Assembly (NCBI GenBank): GCA_965198095.1 | Contig: OZ240239.1 | Span: 1,550,001 to 1,614,000, forward strand | Source of the DNA: CBDFJH01 sp965198095 | GTDB lineage: Bacteria; Latescibacterota; UBA2968; GCA-2709665 | DNA: 64,000 nucleotides | Direction: 5' to 3' | Part shown: positions 17,415 through 25,437 of the stretch, piece by piece | Layout of the letters: each line of letters starts with the position of its first letter | Numbering within the stretch: position 1 is the stretch's first letter | The notes under the pieces: generated by a model | Databases searched by the model: none | What the model was told of the DNA's origin: nothing | What the model saw: the letters and a program-made list of their open reading frames with translations, nothing else | Position numbers and translations under genes: made by a program

Positions 17415-18534
17415 CCCGTTTCTTCAATCTCGACAATACCTGTTCGTAGAGGCGCTCCTGGTCTCCGGCCACCCGGTCCCAGGAAAAGCGCTCCGCCCGG
17501 CGTCTGCCGGCCCGGCCGAGCCGCCGGCGGTAGGCCTGATCCTGAAGCAGCCGGCGCATGGCCCCGGCCAGTCTCTCCGCGTTTTCAGGAGGCACCAGGA
17601 TCCCCGTCTCTCCTTCGCGGACCGCGTCGACGAGACCCGGAATCCTCGACCCGATGACGGCCTTGGCGGCCGCGCCCGCCTCGATCGCCACGATGCACCA
17701 ACCTTCATAGCGGGAAGGTGCGCAGACGAACAGGCACGCCTCCAGCAGCTCCCGCTTCACTTCTTCAGAAACGGGGCCGAGCACGGCGACCTGTCCCGCG
17801 GCGCCCGCCGAAACCGACAGCGACTCGACGCGTCTCACGCGGTCCGGCGTCGCCCGGCCCGCCAAGACGAGACGGTGTTCGGGAAAGTCCCGGGCAACGC
17901 GCGCAAACGCCTGAAGCAGGATATCCATGCCCTTGCCGTAGATGTCGAACCGGCCCAGATAGAGCAGGTAATCTCCCTCCCTTTCGTTCCGGGGCAAGGG
18001 GGGGATGTCGACGCCGTTGTGGACGGTTTGAACCGAGGTCGCAGGCCCCAAACGCCGCCGCAGCTGCGCGGCCGCGCCGGGCGAAACCGTGATGATCTGA
18101 CCGTAGCGTCGAACCATGAGCAGCTCGGAGATCCAGGACAGAAGGCCGATTGCGGGGTGCATTTTGAGGGCGTGCGCCGACATCGTGTGGTGAAGGAGGA
18201 GGATGGACCGTCTTCGAACGGCCGACGGGAGCCAGAACGGTGCGTAGGCCGAGAAGTCGTGCACGAGGATGTCGAAGCCCATTCGGCCGATCCGGCGGGG
18301 AGCGAGGAGCGTATACGTCAGGCGACTGAGGGCATGGCTTCGGTCGGTGCCGACGCGGACGATCCGCATGCCTTCCCGCTCTTCGACAGGCTTTGCGCCC
18401 GGAAAGTTGCCCGTGAGGAGCGTGACGTCGTGCCGACGGGCCAGGCGGCGGTTGATTTCGAAGGCCCTGATCGCTCCGCCGCCGCCGCACCAGGGATTCC
18501 GCACGTCGTCGTATATGGCGTGTAGAATCCTCAC
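17398..18534 (-). CDS. Glycosyltransferase family 4 protein
   Basis: A 378-aa GT-B enzyme. The N-terminal domain has MRILHAIYDDVRNPWCGGGG (nucleotide-proximal Gly-rich loop) and HDVTLLTGNFPGAKPVEERE. The donor domain has YLLYLGRFDIYGKGMDILLQ (about residue 187), VKRELLEACLFVCAPSRYEG and the E-x7-E signature CIVAIEAGAAAKAVIGSRIP (about residue 278). The start ATG overlaps the rfaE1 stop by four bases (ATGA), indicating translational coupling. Placed directly after heptose activation, it may be a core-extending transferase, but the sugar cannot be assigned. Confidence 0.9.
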   Translation of the reverse strand: MRILHAIYDDVRNPWCGGGGAIRAFEINRRLARRHDVTLLTGNFPGAKPVEEREGMRIVRVGTDRSHALSRLTYTLLAPRRIGRMGFDILVHDFSAYAPFWLPSAVRRRSILLLHHTMSAHALKMHPAIGLLSWISELLMVRRYGQIITVSPGAAAQLRRRLGPATSVQTVHNGVDIPPLPRNEREGDYLLYLGRFDIYGKGMDILLQAFARVARDFPEHRLVLAGRATPDRVRRVESLSVSAGAAGQVAVLGPVSEEVKRELLEACLFVCAPSRYEGWCIVAIEAGAAAKAVIGSRIPGLVDAVREGETGILVPPENAERLAGAMRRLLQDQAYRRRLGRAGRRRAERFSWDRVAGDQERLYEQVLSRLKKRDASHV

Positions 18535-19547
18535 GCCTGCAAACCGCCGGCGGCCTGGAGCAACTCTTGTGCGGAGACGGCCGCGACGCCCGCCTTTCCG
18601 ACAACGATGCCGCCGGCAAGGTTCCCGACAAAGGCGGCTTCGGTTTCCGACGCCCCGCCCGCCAATGCCAGGGTATAGACCGCCGCGGTCGTATCTCCCG
18701 CGCCCGATACGTCGGAGATCCTGCGCGCCGTCGCTCGGAAGTGCGCGACCCGGCCGCCCGTTTCGAAGAGGCTGACACCCTTTTCGCTTCGCGTCATGAA
18801 AACGGCCTGCAGGTCGAGCTGTTTGACCAGTTCGTGACCCGTGGCGACGACGACCGCTTCATCCTCTCCATCCAGATTGAGGGCGCCGAGGGCTTCGGAC
18901 TGATTGGGCGAGATGGCCGCCACGCCGTGATATCTGTCAAAATTTCTGCCTTTCGGGTCGACGACGGCCGGCCGGTTCAGCCGCGCGGACAGCGTTCTGA
19001 CGGCGTTCATCAATTCGATCGTCACGACCCCCTTGACATAGTCCGACACGAAGATCGCATCGGCGTCACGCACGTCGCCGATCCGTTCGATCAACCGCTG
19101 CGCGACCGGCCCTGAAACGTCACTGCGCATCTCCCGGTCCGCTCTGACGAGATGCTGGCCCCTCACCCGCTCTCCCCCGTGCTCCAGAATTCTCCGGGCG
19201 ATGATGCGGGTCTTGGACGTCGTGGGTCGCGTGGCGTCGTTCACCACGCCGCTCAGGTCTGCCCCTTCTGCTGCCAGGAGCGCCCTCAGCTTCTCTCCTT
19301 CGGCATCGTCGCCGATGACCCCTACGGCTGCGATTTCCGCATTGAGCTCGCGCAGGTTGCGGATGACGTTGGCTGCACCGCCCGGGCGATAGGTCTCCGA
19401 CTCGACCTCGACGATCGGGACGGGGGCCTCGGGTGAGATGCGGTCGACGCGACCCCAGAGGTAGTGATCGAGCATCAGGTCACCGATCACCAGGATGCGT
19501 TTGCCCGAGGCAAGCGAGAGAATCTCGCTGAGACGCGGCCGGTCCAA
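18531..19547 (-). CDS. rfaE1: D-glycero-beta-D-manno-heptose-7-phosphate kinase
   Basis: A 338-aa PfkB-family sugar kinase corresponding to the N-terminal half of HldE. It phosphorylates heptose 7-phosphate at C1 on the path to ADP-heptose. Motifs: ILVIGDLMLDHYLWGRVDRI and PEAPVPIVEV at the N-terminus, RPGGAANVIRNLRELNAEIA (PfkB signature 1 region), AISPNQSEAL, and the catalytic GAGDTTAAVYTLALAGGASE (about residue 285, with the base Asp). It begins seven bases after the stop of the DHS-like::RfaE2 fusion, so kinase and nucleotidyltransferase are made together as separate chains rather than as a bifunctional HldE. Confidence 0.92.
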   Translation of the reverse strand: MDRPRLSEILSLASGKRILVIGDLMLDHYLWGRVDRISPEAPVPIVEVESETYRPGGAANVIRNLRELNAEIAAVGVIGDDAEGEKLRALLAAEGADLSGVVNDATRPTTSKTRIIARRILEHGGERVRGQHLVRADREMRSDVSGPVAQRLIERIGDVRDADAIFVSDYVKGVVTIELMNAVRTLSARLNRPAVVDPKGRNFDRYHGVAAISPNQSEALGALNLDGEDEAVVVATGHELVKQLDLQAVFMTRSEKGVSLFETGGRVAHFRATARRISDVSGAGDTTAAVYTLALAGGASETEAAFVGNLAGGIVVGKAGVAAVSAQELLQAAGGLQA

Positions 19548-19553
19548 CCCGCC

Positions 19554-20987
19554 TTACCTGCCGCCCCCGCGAATGCGCCGGACGATATCGCGCGTGGCGC
19601 CGCCTTCCACGAGAGGCACGGTGACGACCCGACCGCCGGCAGCCTCGACCTCCTTGCGGCCGACGATCTGATCCAGGGTATAATCGCCGCCTTTGACGAG
19701 CGTATCCGGCGCGATGGACTTGATCAGGTCGATGGGGGTATCCTCCTCAAAGATGCAGATGTGGTCTACCGCCGTCAGGCCGGCCAGGACGGCCGCCCTT
19801 TCCCGGACCGGGAGAATGGGTCGTCCCCGACCTTTCAAGCGGCGGACGGAGTCATCGCTGTTCAGCCCCAGGAAGACCAGGTCTCCCAGGGCCTTGGCCT
19901 TTTGGAGACAGGTAACGTGTCCTCCGTGGATGAGGTCGAAACAGCCATTCGTGAAGACCGCTGTGGCGCCCACGGATCTCAGGCGTTGCCGGATCCGGAC
20001 CGCGCGATCCCGGGAGATCAGCTTGCCCGCGGCTGTCTCCGAAGGATCTCCCAGCGCCTCGGCAAGCGCCCCGTACAGGAGCGGGACGAGGAGCTCGTGA
20101 TGGCCGGTGAATGCATAGCCTCGCCCCCCCTTGAGCGTGGGCCTTCGCACCACGTTGACCCGGGGACGGTAATGTTGGATCATGTCGAAGTTGGCCGTGA
20201 TGAATGCCGACGGATTTCGCTCCAGATTGCGGGCCACGGTGAGCGCCTTCAGGAAGACTTCCGGCAGAAGCACCGCCGAACCGATGTTCAGGTAGGCCCC
20301 GCCCTCCAGGCTCGACACGACCGAGCACAGGATTCGAAAGTCCTCGAACGAGGCCCGGCCGATCGCAGCCCCGTCGGCCGTGGGTTGCTGGTGAACGATG
20401 TCGGTGCCCACGGCGACGTGGACGGTCGCCGGAATGCGCGACTCGAATGCCGCGGCCAGAAGGCTCTCCTGCTTGAAAGGCAGATCCTGCTCCACGATTC
20501 GGCGACCGAGGGAAGCGCCGTACCCGGCGCCGGCATCCGCGGCAGCGCCGTTCATGAGTTCCCCTGTCTCACGCGCCATGCCGAACGACCCGTCTTCCAG
20601 ACCGTCCGCCACCTCTTCCGATGTCTTCCCGGACAACGCGATTTCCACATCGTGGATGGCCGTTGCCCCGTTCATGGCCAGGGCAGAGACCCAGCCTCGA
20701 CGCATCAGGTCGATCAGCGCGGGGTTCAAACCGCATTTGACGACGTGAGCGCCCACGCCGTAGAGGACCGTCTTCTCCGACCGAATCGCACTCGAAAGGT
20801 CGCGCACGAAGCTTCTGAATTCCGAGCCGGCGAGGATCTCGGGCAGACCCAGAAGGAAGCTTCGAAACGAGGCCCCGGCCGCGGGCGGCTCCGCAAAGTT
20901 GGCCGCAGACACCTTGCCGGCGCGCGCGTCGAGAGGTCGGGTCCGGACGCCGGACAGGTCCAGGGGCTCGAATCTTCTCTTCACCAA
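19554..20987 (-). CDS. Deoxyhypusine-synthase-like domain fused to heptose-1-phosphate adenylyltransferase (RfaE2)
   Basis: A 477-aa two-domain protein. Residues about 1-325 resemble the deoxyhypusine synthase (DHS-like NAD-binding) superfamily: VLYGVGAHVVKCGLNPALID, LMRRGWVSALAMNGATAIHD, SGKTSEEVADGLEDGSFGMA, LEGGAYLNIGSAVLLPEVFL and RGYAFTGHHELLVPLLYGAL. I do not see the eukaryal catalytic-lysine context, and bacteria lack eIF5A, so the reaction is unknown. Residues about 335-475 are a cytidylyltransferase-fold RfaE2 domain: AVFTNGCFDLIHGGHVTCLQ (HxGH), FLGLNSDDSVRRLKGRGRPI, PDTLVKGGDYTLDQIVGRKE. That domain makes ADP-heptose from heptose 1-phosphate. No stop or frameshift separates the domains. 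Next gene: rfaE1, 6 bp on. The RfaE2 half is very sure; the DHS-like half is moderately sure. Confidence 0.85.
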   Translation of the reverse strand: MVKRRFEPLDLSGVRTRPLDARAGKVSAANFAEPPAAGASFRSFLLGLPEILAGSEFRSFVRDLSSAIRSEKTVLYGVGAHVVKCGLNPALIDLMRRGWVSALAMNGATAIHDVEIALSGKTSEEVADGLEDGSFGMARETGELMNGAAADAGAGYGASLGRRIVEQDLPFKQESLLAAAFESRIPATVHVAVGTDIVHQQPTADGAAIGRASFEDFRILCSVVSSLEGGAYLNIGSAVLLPEVFLKALTVARNLERNPSAFITANFDMIQHYRPRVNVVRRPTLKGGRGYAFTGHHELLVPLLYGALAEALGDPSETAAGKLISRDRAVRIRQRLRSVGATAVFTNGCFDLIHGGHVTCLQKAKALGDLVFLGLNSDDSVRRLKGRGRPILPVRERAAVLAGLTAVDHICIFEEDTPIDLIKSIAPDTLVKGGDYTLDQIVGRKEVEAAGGRVVTVPLVEGGATRDIVRRIRGGGR

Positions 20988-21004
20988 CGTCCCTCGCGGT
21001 CTCT

Positions 21005-21598
21005 CTACAGTACACCCTTCGTGGAAGGGATACCGGATATTTCTGGATCGCGCTTCACCGCGCCTCGCAGCGCCCGGGCCACGGCTTTGAAGATGGCTTC
21101 GACCTCGTGATGCGCGTTCGAGCCCCTCACGAGGTCGATGTGAAGGTTGATCATCGCGTGATCCGCGAGCGCACGGAAGAACTCCCGAGCGAGTGCCGCG
21201 GGAAAAGCGCCGATCGTTTCTTCCGATGGCGTGACGTTGTAGATCAGGTAGGGCCTTCCTGAAACGTCCACGACGGCCCGTGCGAGGGTCTCGTCCATCG
21301 GCACATAGCTTTGGCCGAAGCGCGCGATCCCTGCCTTGTCGCCCAGGGTCTGCGCGAGCGCCTGGCCCGCGCAGATGCCGACGTCTTCCACCGTGTGGTG
21401 GGCGTCGACCTCCAGGTCACCCGAGCAGCTCAGCTGGACGTCGAACAACGCGTGCCGCGCGAAGGTGGTGAGCATGTGATCGAAGAACCCGATGCCGGAT
21501 GCCGTGCTGCAACGTCCCGAGCCGTCCAGCGTGAGAGACAGGACGATGTCGGTCTCGGTCGTCTTTCGCTGGACCCGGGCCGTACGGGGGTTGGACAT
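21005..21598 (-). CDS. hisB: Imidazoleglycerol-phosphate dehydratase
   Basis: A 197-aa monofunctional IGP dehydratase (histidine pathway step 6). The duplicated metal-binding halves are clear: GIGFFDHMLTTFARHALFDV and EVDAHHTVEDVGICAGQALA in the first, then DHAMINLHIDLVRGSNAHHE and VEAIFKAVARALRGA in the second. The paired HH-x-x-E/D motifs hold two Mn ions. There is no N-terminal histidinol phosphatase domain, so a separate phosphatase must act. ATG start at 21598; 11 bp after hisC and 17 bp before the DHS-like fusion gene, in one minus-strand run. Confidence 0.96.
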   Translation of the reverse strand: MSNPRTARVQRKTTETDIVLSLTLDGSGRCSTASGIGFFDHMLTTFARHALFDVQLSCSGDLEVDAHHTVEDVGICAGQALAQTLGDKAGIARFGQSYVPMDETLARAVVDVSGRPYLIYNVTPSEETIGAFPAALAREFFRALADHAMINLHIDLVRGSNAHHEVEAIFKAVARALRGAVKRDPEISGIPSTKGVL

Positions 21599-21609
21599 GG
21601 GAACCCTCC

Positions 21610-22683
21610 CTAACGCTCTCTCAGAAGTGGCTTCAGCGCATCGAGAAACCGGTCGTTCTCTCCCGGGCTGCCGATGCTGACCCTGAGCCCGCTGGCGAGC
21701 ATCGGATAGTGGGTGACGTCGCGGATGAGCACACCCTGCTCGAGCAGACCGTCGAACACCCGCCGGGGTTCGGAGACCTCGAAAAGGATGAAATTGGCGG
21801 AGGAAGGATATGCGCGCACGCCTTCCATCTCCCGGAGCGTCGCGAAGACCCTTTCGCGCTCGCTGCAGATGGCGGCGACTCTCTCTCCGAGGAGGCCGGT
21901 GTGCTTCAGGATCTCCAGGGCCGCGGCGTGTGAAAAGATGTTGATGTCGAAGGGGACCTTTCCCTTCAGGATCTCACGAGCCAGCTCGGGATGGGCGAGC
22001 AGGTAGCCGATACGGATGCCGGCCGACGCGAAGGCCTTGGAGAATGTCTTCAGGACGATCAGGTTGGCGTGCGCGGGGAGCAGGTCGACGGCGGTGCTGC
22101 GGCCGAATTCAGCGTAGGCTTCGTCCACGACGACCAGGGCGTCTGTTTTCTCGAGGACCGTTTTCAGGTCTGCGTTCGATACCGCGCAGCCCGTCGGGCC
22201 GTGGGGCGAGCAGAAGAGGATCACGTGCGCGTTTTCCCGAACCGCCGCCCGGCGGATCGCCGGAATGTCGAAGGTGAAATTCGCCCTGAGATCGACCGGC
22301 AGGACGCGACCCCCGAAGATACGGGTGTAGAGGCCGTAAAGAGAGAAACTGGGCGATGGGATGACCACCGGCGTCGCCGGTCCGACACTCACCGCGAGTA
22401 CGAGCTGGATCAGGGTGTTCGATCCATTGCAGACGATCAGGCCGTCCGGATCCCAACCGGCGTGCTGCGCCAAGGCAGCGACGAGGTCCATGGGCATGGG
22501 CGCGGGATAACGCGACCAGGGGCGCGTTCGCACCGTCTCCAGGATCCGTCTCTTGACGGTTTCGGGCAGGTCGAACGGGCTTTCGTTCTGGTTGAGCTTC
22601 ACGGGGCGGTCGAGCGCGTCGAGGTGATAGCCGCCGACCGCGCGAACCTCGGGTTTGATCCGGTCCAATGGAGAAGATTTCAA
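21610..22683 (-). CDS. hisC: Histidinol-phosphate aminotransferase
   Basis: A 357-aa fold-type I PLP aminotransferase that converts imidazole acetol phosphate to histidinol phosphate. Motifs: VKLNQNESPFDLPETVKRRI at the N-terminus, SRYPAPMPMDLVAALAQHAG, VVVDEAYAEFGRSTAV, and the Schiff-base lysine in LIVLKTFSKAFASAGIRIGY (about residue 220). The C-terminus retains the phosphate-binding Arg region LASGLRVSIGSPGENDRFLD. ATG start at 22683, 54 bp after hisD. Other class I/II aminotransferases are unlikely given the his operon context. Confidence 0.95.
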   Translation of the reverse strand: MKSSPLDRIKPEVRAVGGYHLDALDRPVKLNQNESPFDLPETVKRRILETVRTRPWSRYPAPMPMDLVAALAQHAGWDPDGLIVCNGSNTLIQLVLAVSVGPATPVVIPSPSFSLYGLYTRIFGGRVLPVDLRANFTFDIPAIRRAAVRENAHVILFCSPHGPTGCAVSNADLKTVLEKTDALVVVDEAYAEFGRSTAVDLLPAHANLIVLKTFSKAFASAGIRIGYLLAHPELAREILKGKVPFDINIFSHAAALEILKHTGLLGERVAAICSERERVFATLREMEGVRAYPSSANFILFEVSEPRRVFDGLLEQGVLIRDVTHYPMLASGLRVSIGSPGENDRFLDALKPLLRER

Positions 22684-22737
22684 GATTTTTCCCGATCCGT
22701 GGCGAATGTTTCGCGAAACGTCGAACCGACGGCCCTG

Positions 22738-24030
22738 CTATTGCCGGCGCACGCGAATGGCGTTGGCGTGCGCGTCGAGCCCTTCCGCCTCGGCCAACGC
22801 GATGATATGCCCCGCGGTCTTTCGGAGTCTTTCGTCGGTGTAAGACACGACGTTGATCGTTTTTCGAAAGGTCTCGACGCCGACGGAAGAGGCAAACCGG
22901 GCCGCGCCGACGGTCGGCAGGATGTGATTGGTGCCCGCGTAGTAGTCTCCCACGGGCTCCGCAGAGGCATGGCCGAGGAAGACCGCGCCGGCGTTCCTGA
23001 TCGCCTCGAGATGGCGCCAGGGCGCTTCCACGAGCAGCTCGATATGCTCCGGGGCGATCTGGTTCGCCAGGTCGATCCCCTCGGAGAGGTCTTTCACGAC
23101 GACGATGGCGCCGAAGGTGTCCAGGGCCTTCTGAATGGCGTCCCGCCGGGCAAGATCGGACAGCTGCCGCTCTACTTCCTCCGCGACCTTTTGCGCGAGA
23201 TCTTGCGAGGGGGTGATGCAGATCGCAGCCTCCAGGCCGCTGCCGTGCTCTGCCTGAGCGAGGAGGTCTGCGGCCACGTGGCGCGGGTCGGCCGATTCGT
23301 CCGCAAGGACGACGATCTCGCTCGGACCGGCGACCATGTCGACGCCGACGGTCCCGAAGACGATCTTCTTCGCGATCTGCACGGCGGGATGTCCGGGACC
23401 GACGATTTTGTCGACTTTGGGGATCGTCTCCGTGCCGTAGGCCAGCGCCGCCACGGCCTGCGCCCCGAAGACGCGGTAGATCTCGCTCAGGCCGAGCACG
23501 CGGGCCGCGGCCAGCACAGCGGGGTGCACCGACCCGTCTCTTTGCGGGGGCGTGGCCACGCAGAGGCGGCGGACACCCGCGATCTGCGCGGGGATGGCCC
23601 CCATCAGGAGCGTGGAAAAGAGCGGCGCGCTGGCCCCCGGAATCAGAATCGCGACCCGGTCTATGGGCACGGACCGCTTCCCGAGGGAAACGCCGTCGCC
23701 GTCTTCGACGAACCAGGACGTCTCCGGATGAGATTCGTGAAATCGACGGATGTTGCCGGCCGCCGCGTTCAGGATTTCAAGAAAATTCGGGTCGGCCCTT
23801 CGGTAAGCGGCCTCGATTTCGTCCTCCCGGACCCTGAGGTTCTCCTGGCAGAGCCGAACTTGGTCGAACCGCTCCGTGTGGTCGACGAGGGCGCGGTCTC
23901 CCCCGGTTCTGACATCCGCGACGACTTTCCTGACCACGTTCTCGAGCTCGGGGTCGTCGTCTGCGGTCCGGTTCAGGATCGCCTGGATTCGATCGGGTAT
24001 CCGGTCTGGTCTGTAGGCGGCGACTTTCAC
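22738..24030 (-). CDS. hisD: Histidinol dehydrogenase
   Basis: A 430-aa Zn- and NAD-dependent enzyme that carries out the last two oxidations of histidine synthesis. Visible blocks: SVPIDRVAILIPGASAPLFS, VFGAQAVAALAYGTETIPKV, FGTVGVDMVAGPSEIVVLAD, the Zn-ligand region AADLLAQAEHGSGLEAAICI, and the catalytic APEHIELLVEAPWRHLEAIR (about residue 325). The usual VGPGN is VGPGH here, a mild deviation. Length is standard. ATG at 24030 lies 3 bp after the hisG stop. Confidence 0.96.
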   Translation of the reverse strand: MKVAAYRPDRIPDRIQAILNRTADDDPELENVVRKVVADVRTGGDRALVDHTERFDQVRLCQENLRVREDEIEAAYRRADPNFLEILNAAAGNIRRFHESHPETSWFVEDGDGVSLGKRSVPIDRVAILIPGASAPLFSTLLMGAIPAQIAGVRRLCVATPPQRDGSVHPAVLAAARVLGLSEIYRVFGAQAVAALAYGTETIPKVDKIVGPGHPAVQIAKKIVFGTVGVDMVAGPSEIVVLADESADPRHVAADLLAQAEHGSGLEAAICITPSQDLAQKVAEEVERQLSDLARRDAIQKALDTFGAIVVVKDLSEGIDLANQIAPEHIELLVEAPWRHLEAIRNAGAVFLGHASAEPVGDYYAGTNHILPTVGAARFASSVGVETFRKTINVVSYTDERLRKTAGHIIALAEAEGLDAHANAIRVRRQ

Positions 24031-24033
24031 GGG

Positions 24034-24912
24034 TCAATAGATCACTTTGTTGAGGGGATACTCGATAATTCCGGTGGCCCCGGCCTTGATGAGCGCCGGT
24101 ATCACGTCTCTTACGATCTTTTCATCCACGATGACTTCCACGGCGATCCATCGTTCATCAAGCAGGTTGGATATGGTCGGGTTGTTCAGGGCCGGAAGAT
24201 GCTTCACCACCGCGTCGAGGTCGGTGCGGCGCACGTTCATCTTGAGGCCGACCTTCTCTCCCGCTTCAAACGCCCCGATGAGCAGGGTGGCGATATTCCG
24301 TGCCTTTTCCTTCTTCCACGGATCTTCCCACGCTTCGCGATTGGCGATGAACCGGGTGGTGGATTCGAACAGGGTTTCGATGACCCTGAGTCTGTTGGCC
24401 CGAAGCGAAGAACCGGTCTCGGTCAGCTCCACGATCGCGTCCACGAGACCCGGGACCCGGACCTTGGCCTCCGTAGACCCCCAGGAGTACTCCACCTCGG
24501 CCTCCACGCCCTCTGCCTCGAGGTAACGGCGCGTCATTTTCACCAGCTCAGTCGCGATGCGTGCCCCCTGAAGGTCCTGAATCGTCCTGATGGGCGACTC
24601 CTCCGGGACGGCGATCACCCAACGCACCGGCCGTGCGCTGGCCTTGCTGATGCTGAGGTCGGCGATCTCGACGACGTCGGCTCCGCTTTCGAGGATCCAG
24701 TCCTTGCCGGTCAGGCCCACGTCCAGCACGCCCCGCTCGACGTAATGGGCGATTTCCTCCGCCCGGATGAGAAGGCCCTGCAGCTCGGGATCGTCCATGG
24801 CAGGAGTATACGATCTGGGGCTGACGCGAATGCGATAACCCGCCCTGGCAAAAAGCTTCACGGTCGATTCCTGGAGGCTCCCCGAGGGAAGTCCGACTTT
24901 CAAGAGGGACAT
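24034..24912 (-). CDS. hisG: ATP phosphoribosyltransferase, long (HisG-L) form
   Basis: A 292-aa enzyme that condenses ATP and PRPP, the first and feedback-controlled step of histidine synthesis. The catalytic domain shows SLLKVGLPSGSLQESTVKLF, LDVGLTGKDWILESGADVVE and RIATELVKMTRRYLEAEGVE. The extra C-terminal ACT-like regulatory domain (about residues 215-292, LKMNVRRTDLDAVVKHLPAL to ATGIIEYPLNKVIY) marks the long form, which works without HisZ and binds histidine directly. It heads the minus-strand array; its likely promoter is about 360 bp upstream, leaving an unusually long leader. Confidence 0.95.
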   Translation of the reverse strand: MSLLKVGLPSGSLQESTVKLFARAGYRIRVSPRSYTPAMDDPELQGLLIRAEEIAHYVERGVLDVGLTGKDWILESGADVVEIADLSISKASARPVRWVIAVPEESPIRTIQDLQGARIATELVKMTRRYLEAEGVEAEVEYSWGSTEAKVRVPGLVDAIVELTETGSSLRANRLRVIETLFESTTRFIANREAWEDPWKKEKARNIATLLIGAFEAGEKVGLKMNVRRTDLDAVVKHLPALNNPTISNLLDERWIAVEVIVDEKIVRDVIPALIKAGATGIIEYPLNKVIY

Positions 24913-25279
24913 AGTGACTCCCGTCCGCTGAGACGGCTGCGATTCTGAATGAGGATTGGGGTTTTACGTCAATGCACGAATTCGGACAGACAGGTATCGC
25001 TCTGGATGAGGCGCGCTGATCGCCGGTGTCGCGATTTCTGTATGCGGAGCGGCGCGGGGCTACCGGAAGTCCGGATGAGCGTGGCGGGAGGGAGCATCGG
25101 GGAACGGATTGAGGCTCCGAAGATCGGGAGATGAGCAGAAGCGATTCATGATTTGGGCTGAGCAAATGCAGGGGTTCCCCCCCGCGTCTTCACGAGGCTT
25201 TTGAACCGATTGAACAGCGTCACATCGGCCCCAACCACCGAATCCATAATGGCATACGGCTGTGTCGCATGTTTTTGAA

Positions 25280-25308
25280 ATTTTACCATAATGGAGACCG
25301 TTTGTCAA
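25280..25308 (-). promoter_or_regulatory. Sigma-70-type promoter for the hisG array
   Basis: On the minus strand TTGACA (25303-25308) is followed after exactly 17 bases by TAAAAT (25280-25285). This is a perfect -35 and a 5/6 -10. It points at hisG, whose ATG is about 360 bp downstream. The -35 is part of a 9-bp inverted repeat shared with the divergent promoter. Confidence 0.7.
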
Positions 25309-25330
25309 TCACAAACTTTGAGCGTTGATG

Positions 25331-25359
25331 TTGACAAACATGGGGCTGCGGTTTAAGTT
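25331..25359 (+). promoter_or_regulatory. Possible divergent promoter for the phosphoesterase-uvrC run
   Basis: TTGACA (25331-25336) lies 17 bases before TAAGTT (25354-25359) on the plus strand. The -35 is perfect and the -10 weak (3/6). TTGACAAAC here and GTTTGTCAA at 25300-25308 form a 9-bp inverted repeat 22 bases apart, so one regulator could govern both directions. Confidence 0.5.
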
Positions 25360-25437
25360 TCGACAAAGGTGGCGGGATTGTGATCAGACGCTTGAATCCG
25401 GCCGGAAACCGCGAAGACGGCAAAGGAGACGCATAGG

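Larger units (their letters stand above)
24913..25437. other. Divergent intergenic region with long hisG leader
   Basis: 525 bp between divergent hisG and the phosphoesterase gene. The right end holds back-to-back promoter-like elements (25280-25359). The left 360 bp would be the untranslated leader of the his array if that promoter is used. I found no histidine-rich leader peptide and no T-box consensus. A GC-rich hairpin (AGGGGTTCCCC, 25170-25180) is present. A minus-strand frame starting at 25308 and covering 25060-25308 could encode 82 residues, but it has no ribosome site and overlaps the promoter. Confidence 0.45.

Noticed and set aside
16152..17657. 501-codon plus-strand frame
   Set aside because: Antisense to the GT39-like and GT4 genes; Glu/Arg-rich shadow composition.
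21991..24948. 985-codon plus-strand open frame opposite hisC, hisD and hisG
   Set aside because: It is antisense to three clear his genes and is a GC-frame shadow; composition is Arg/Gly/Asp-rich with no family motif.
24913..25275. T-box or histidine attenuator upstream of hisG
   Set aside because: No AGGGTGGNACCGCG-like T-box core and no run of His codons in any short leader frame.
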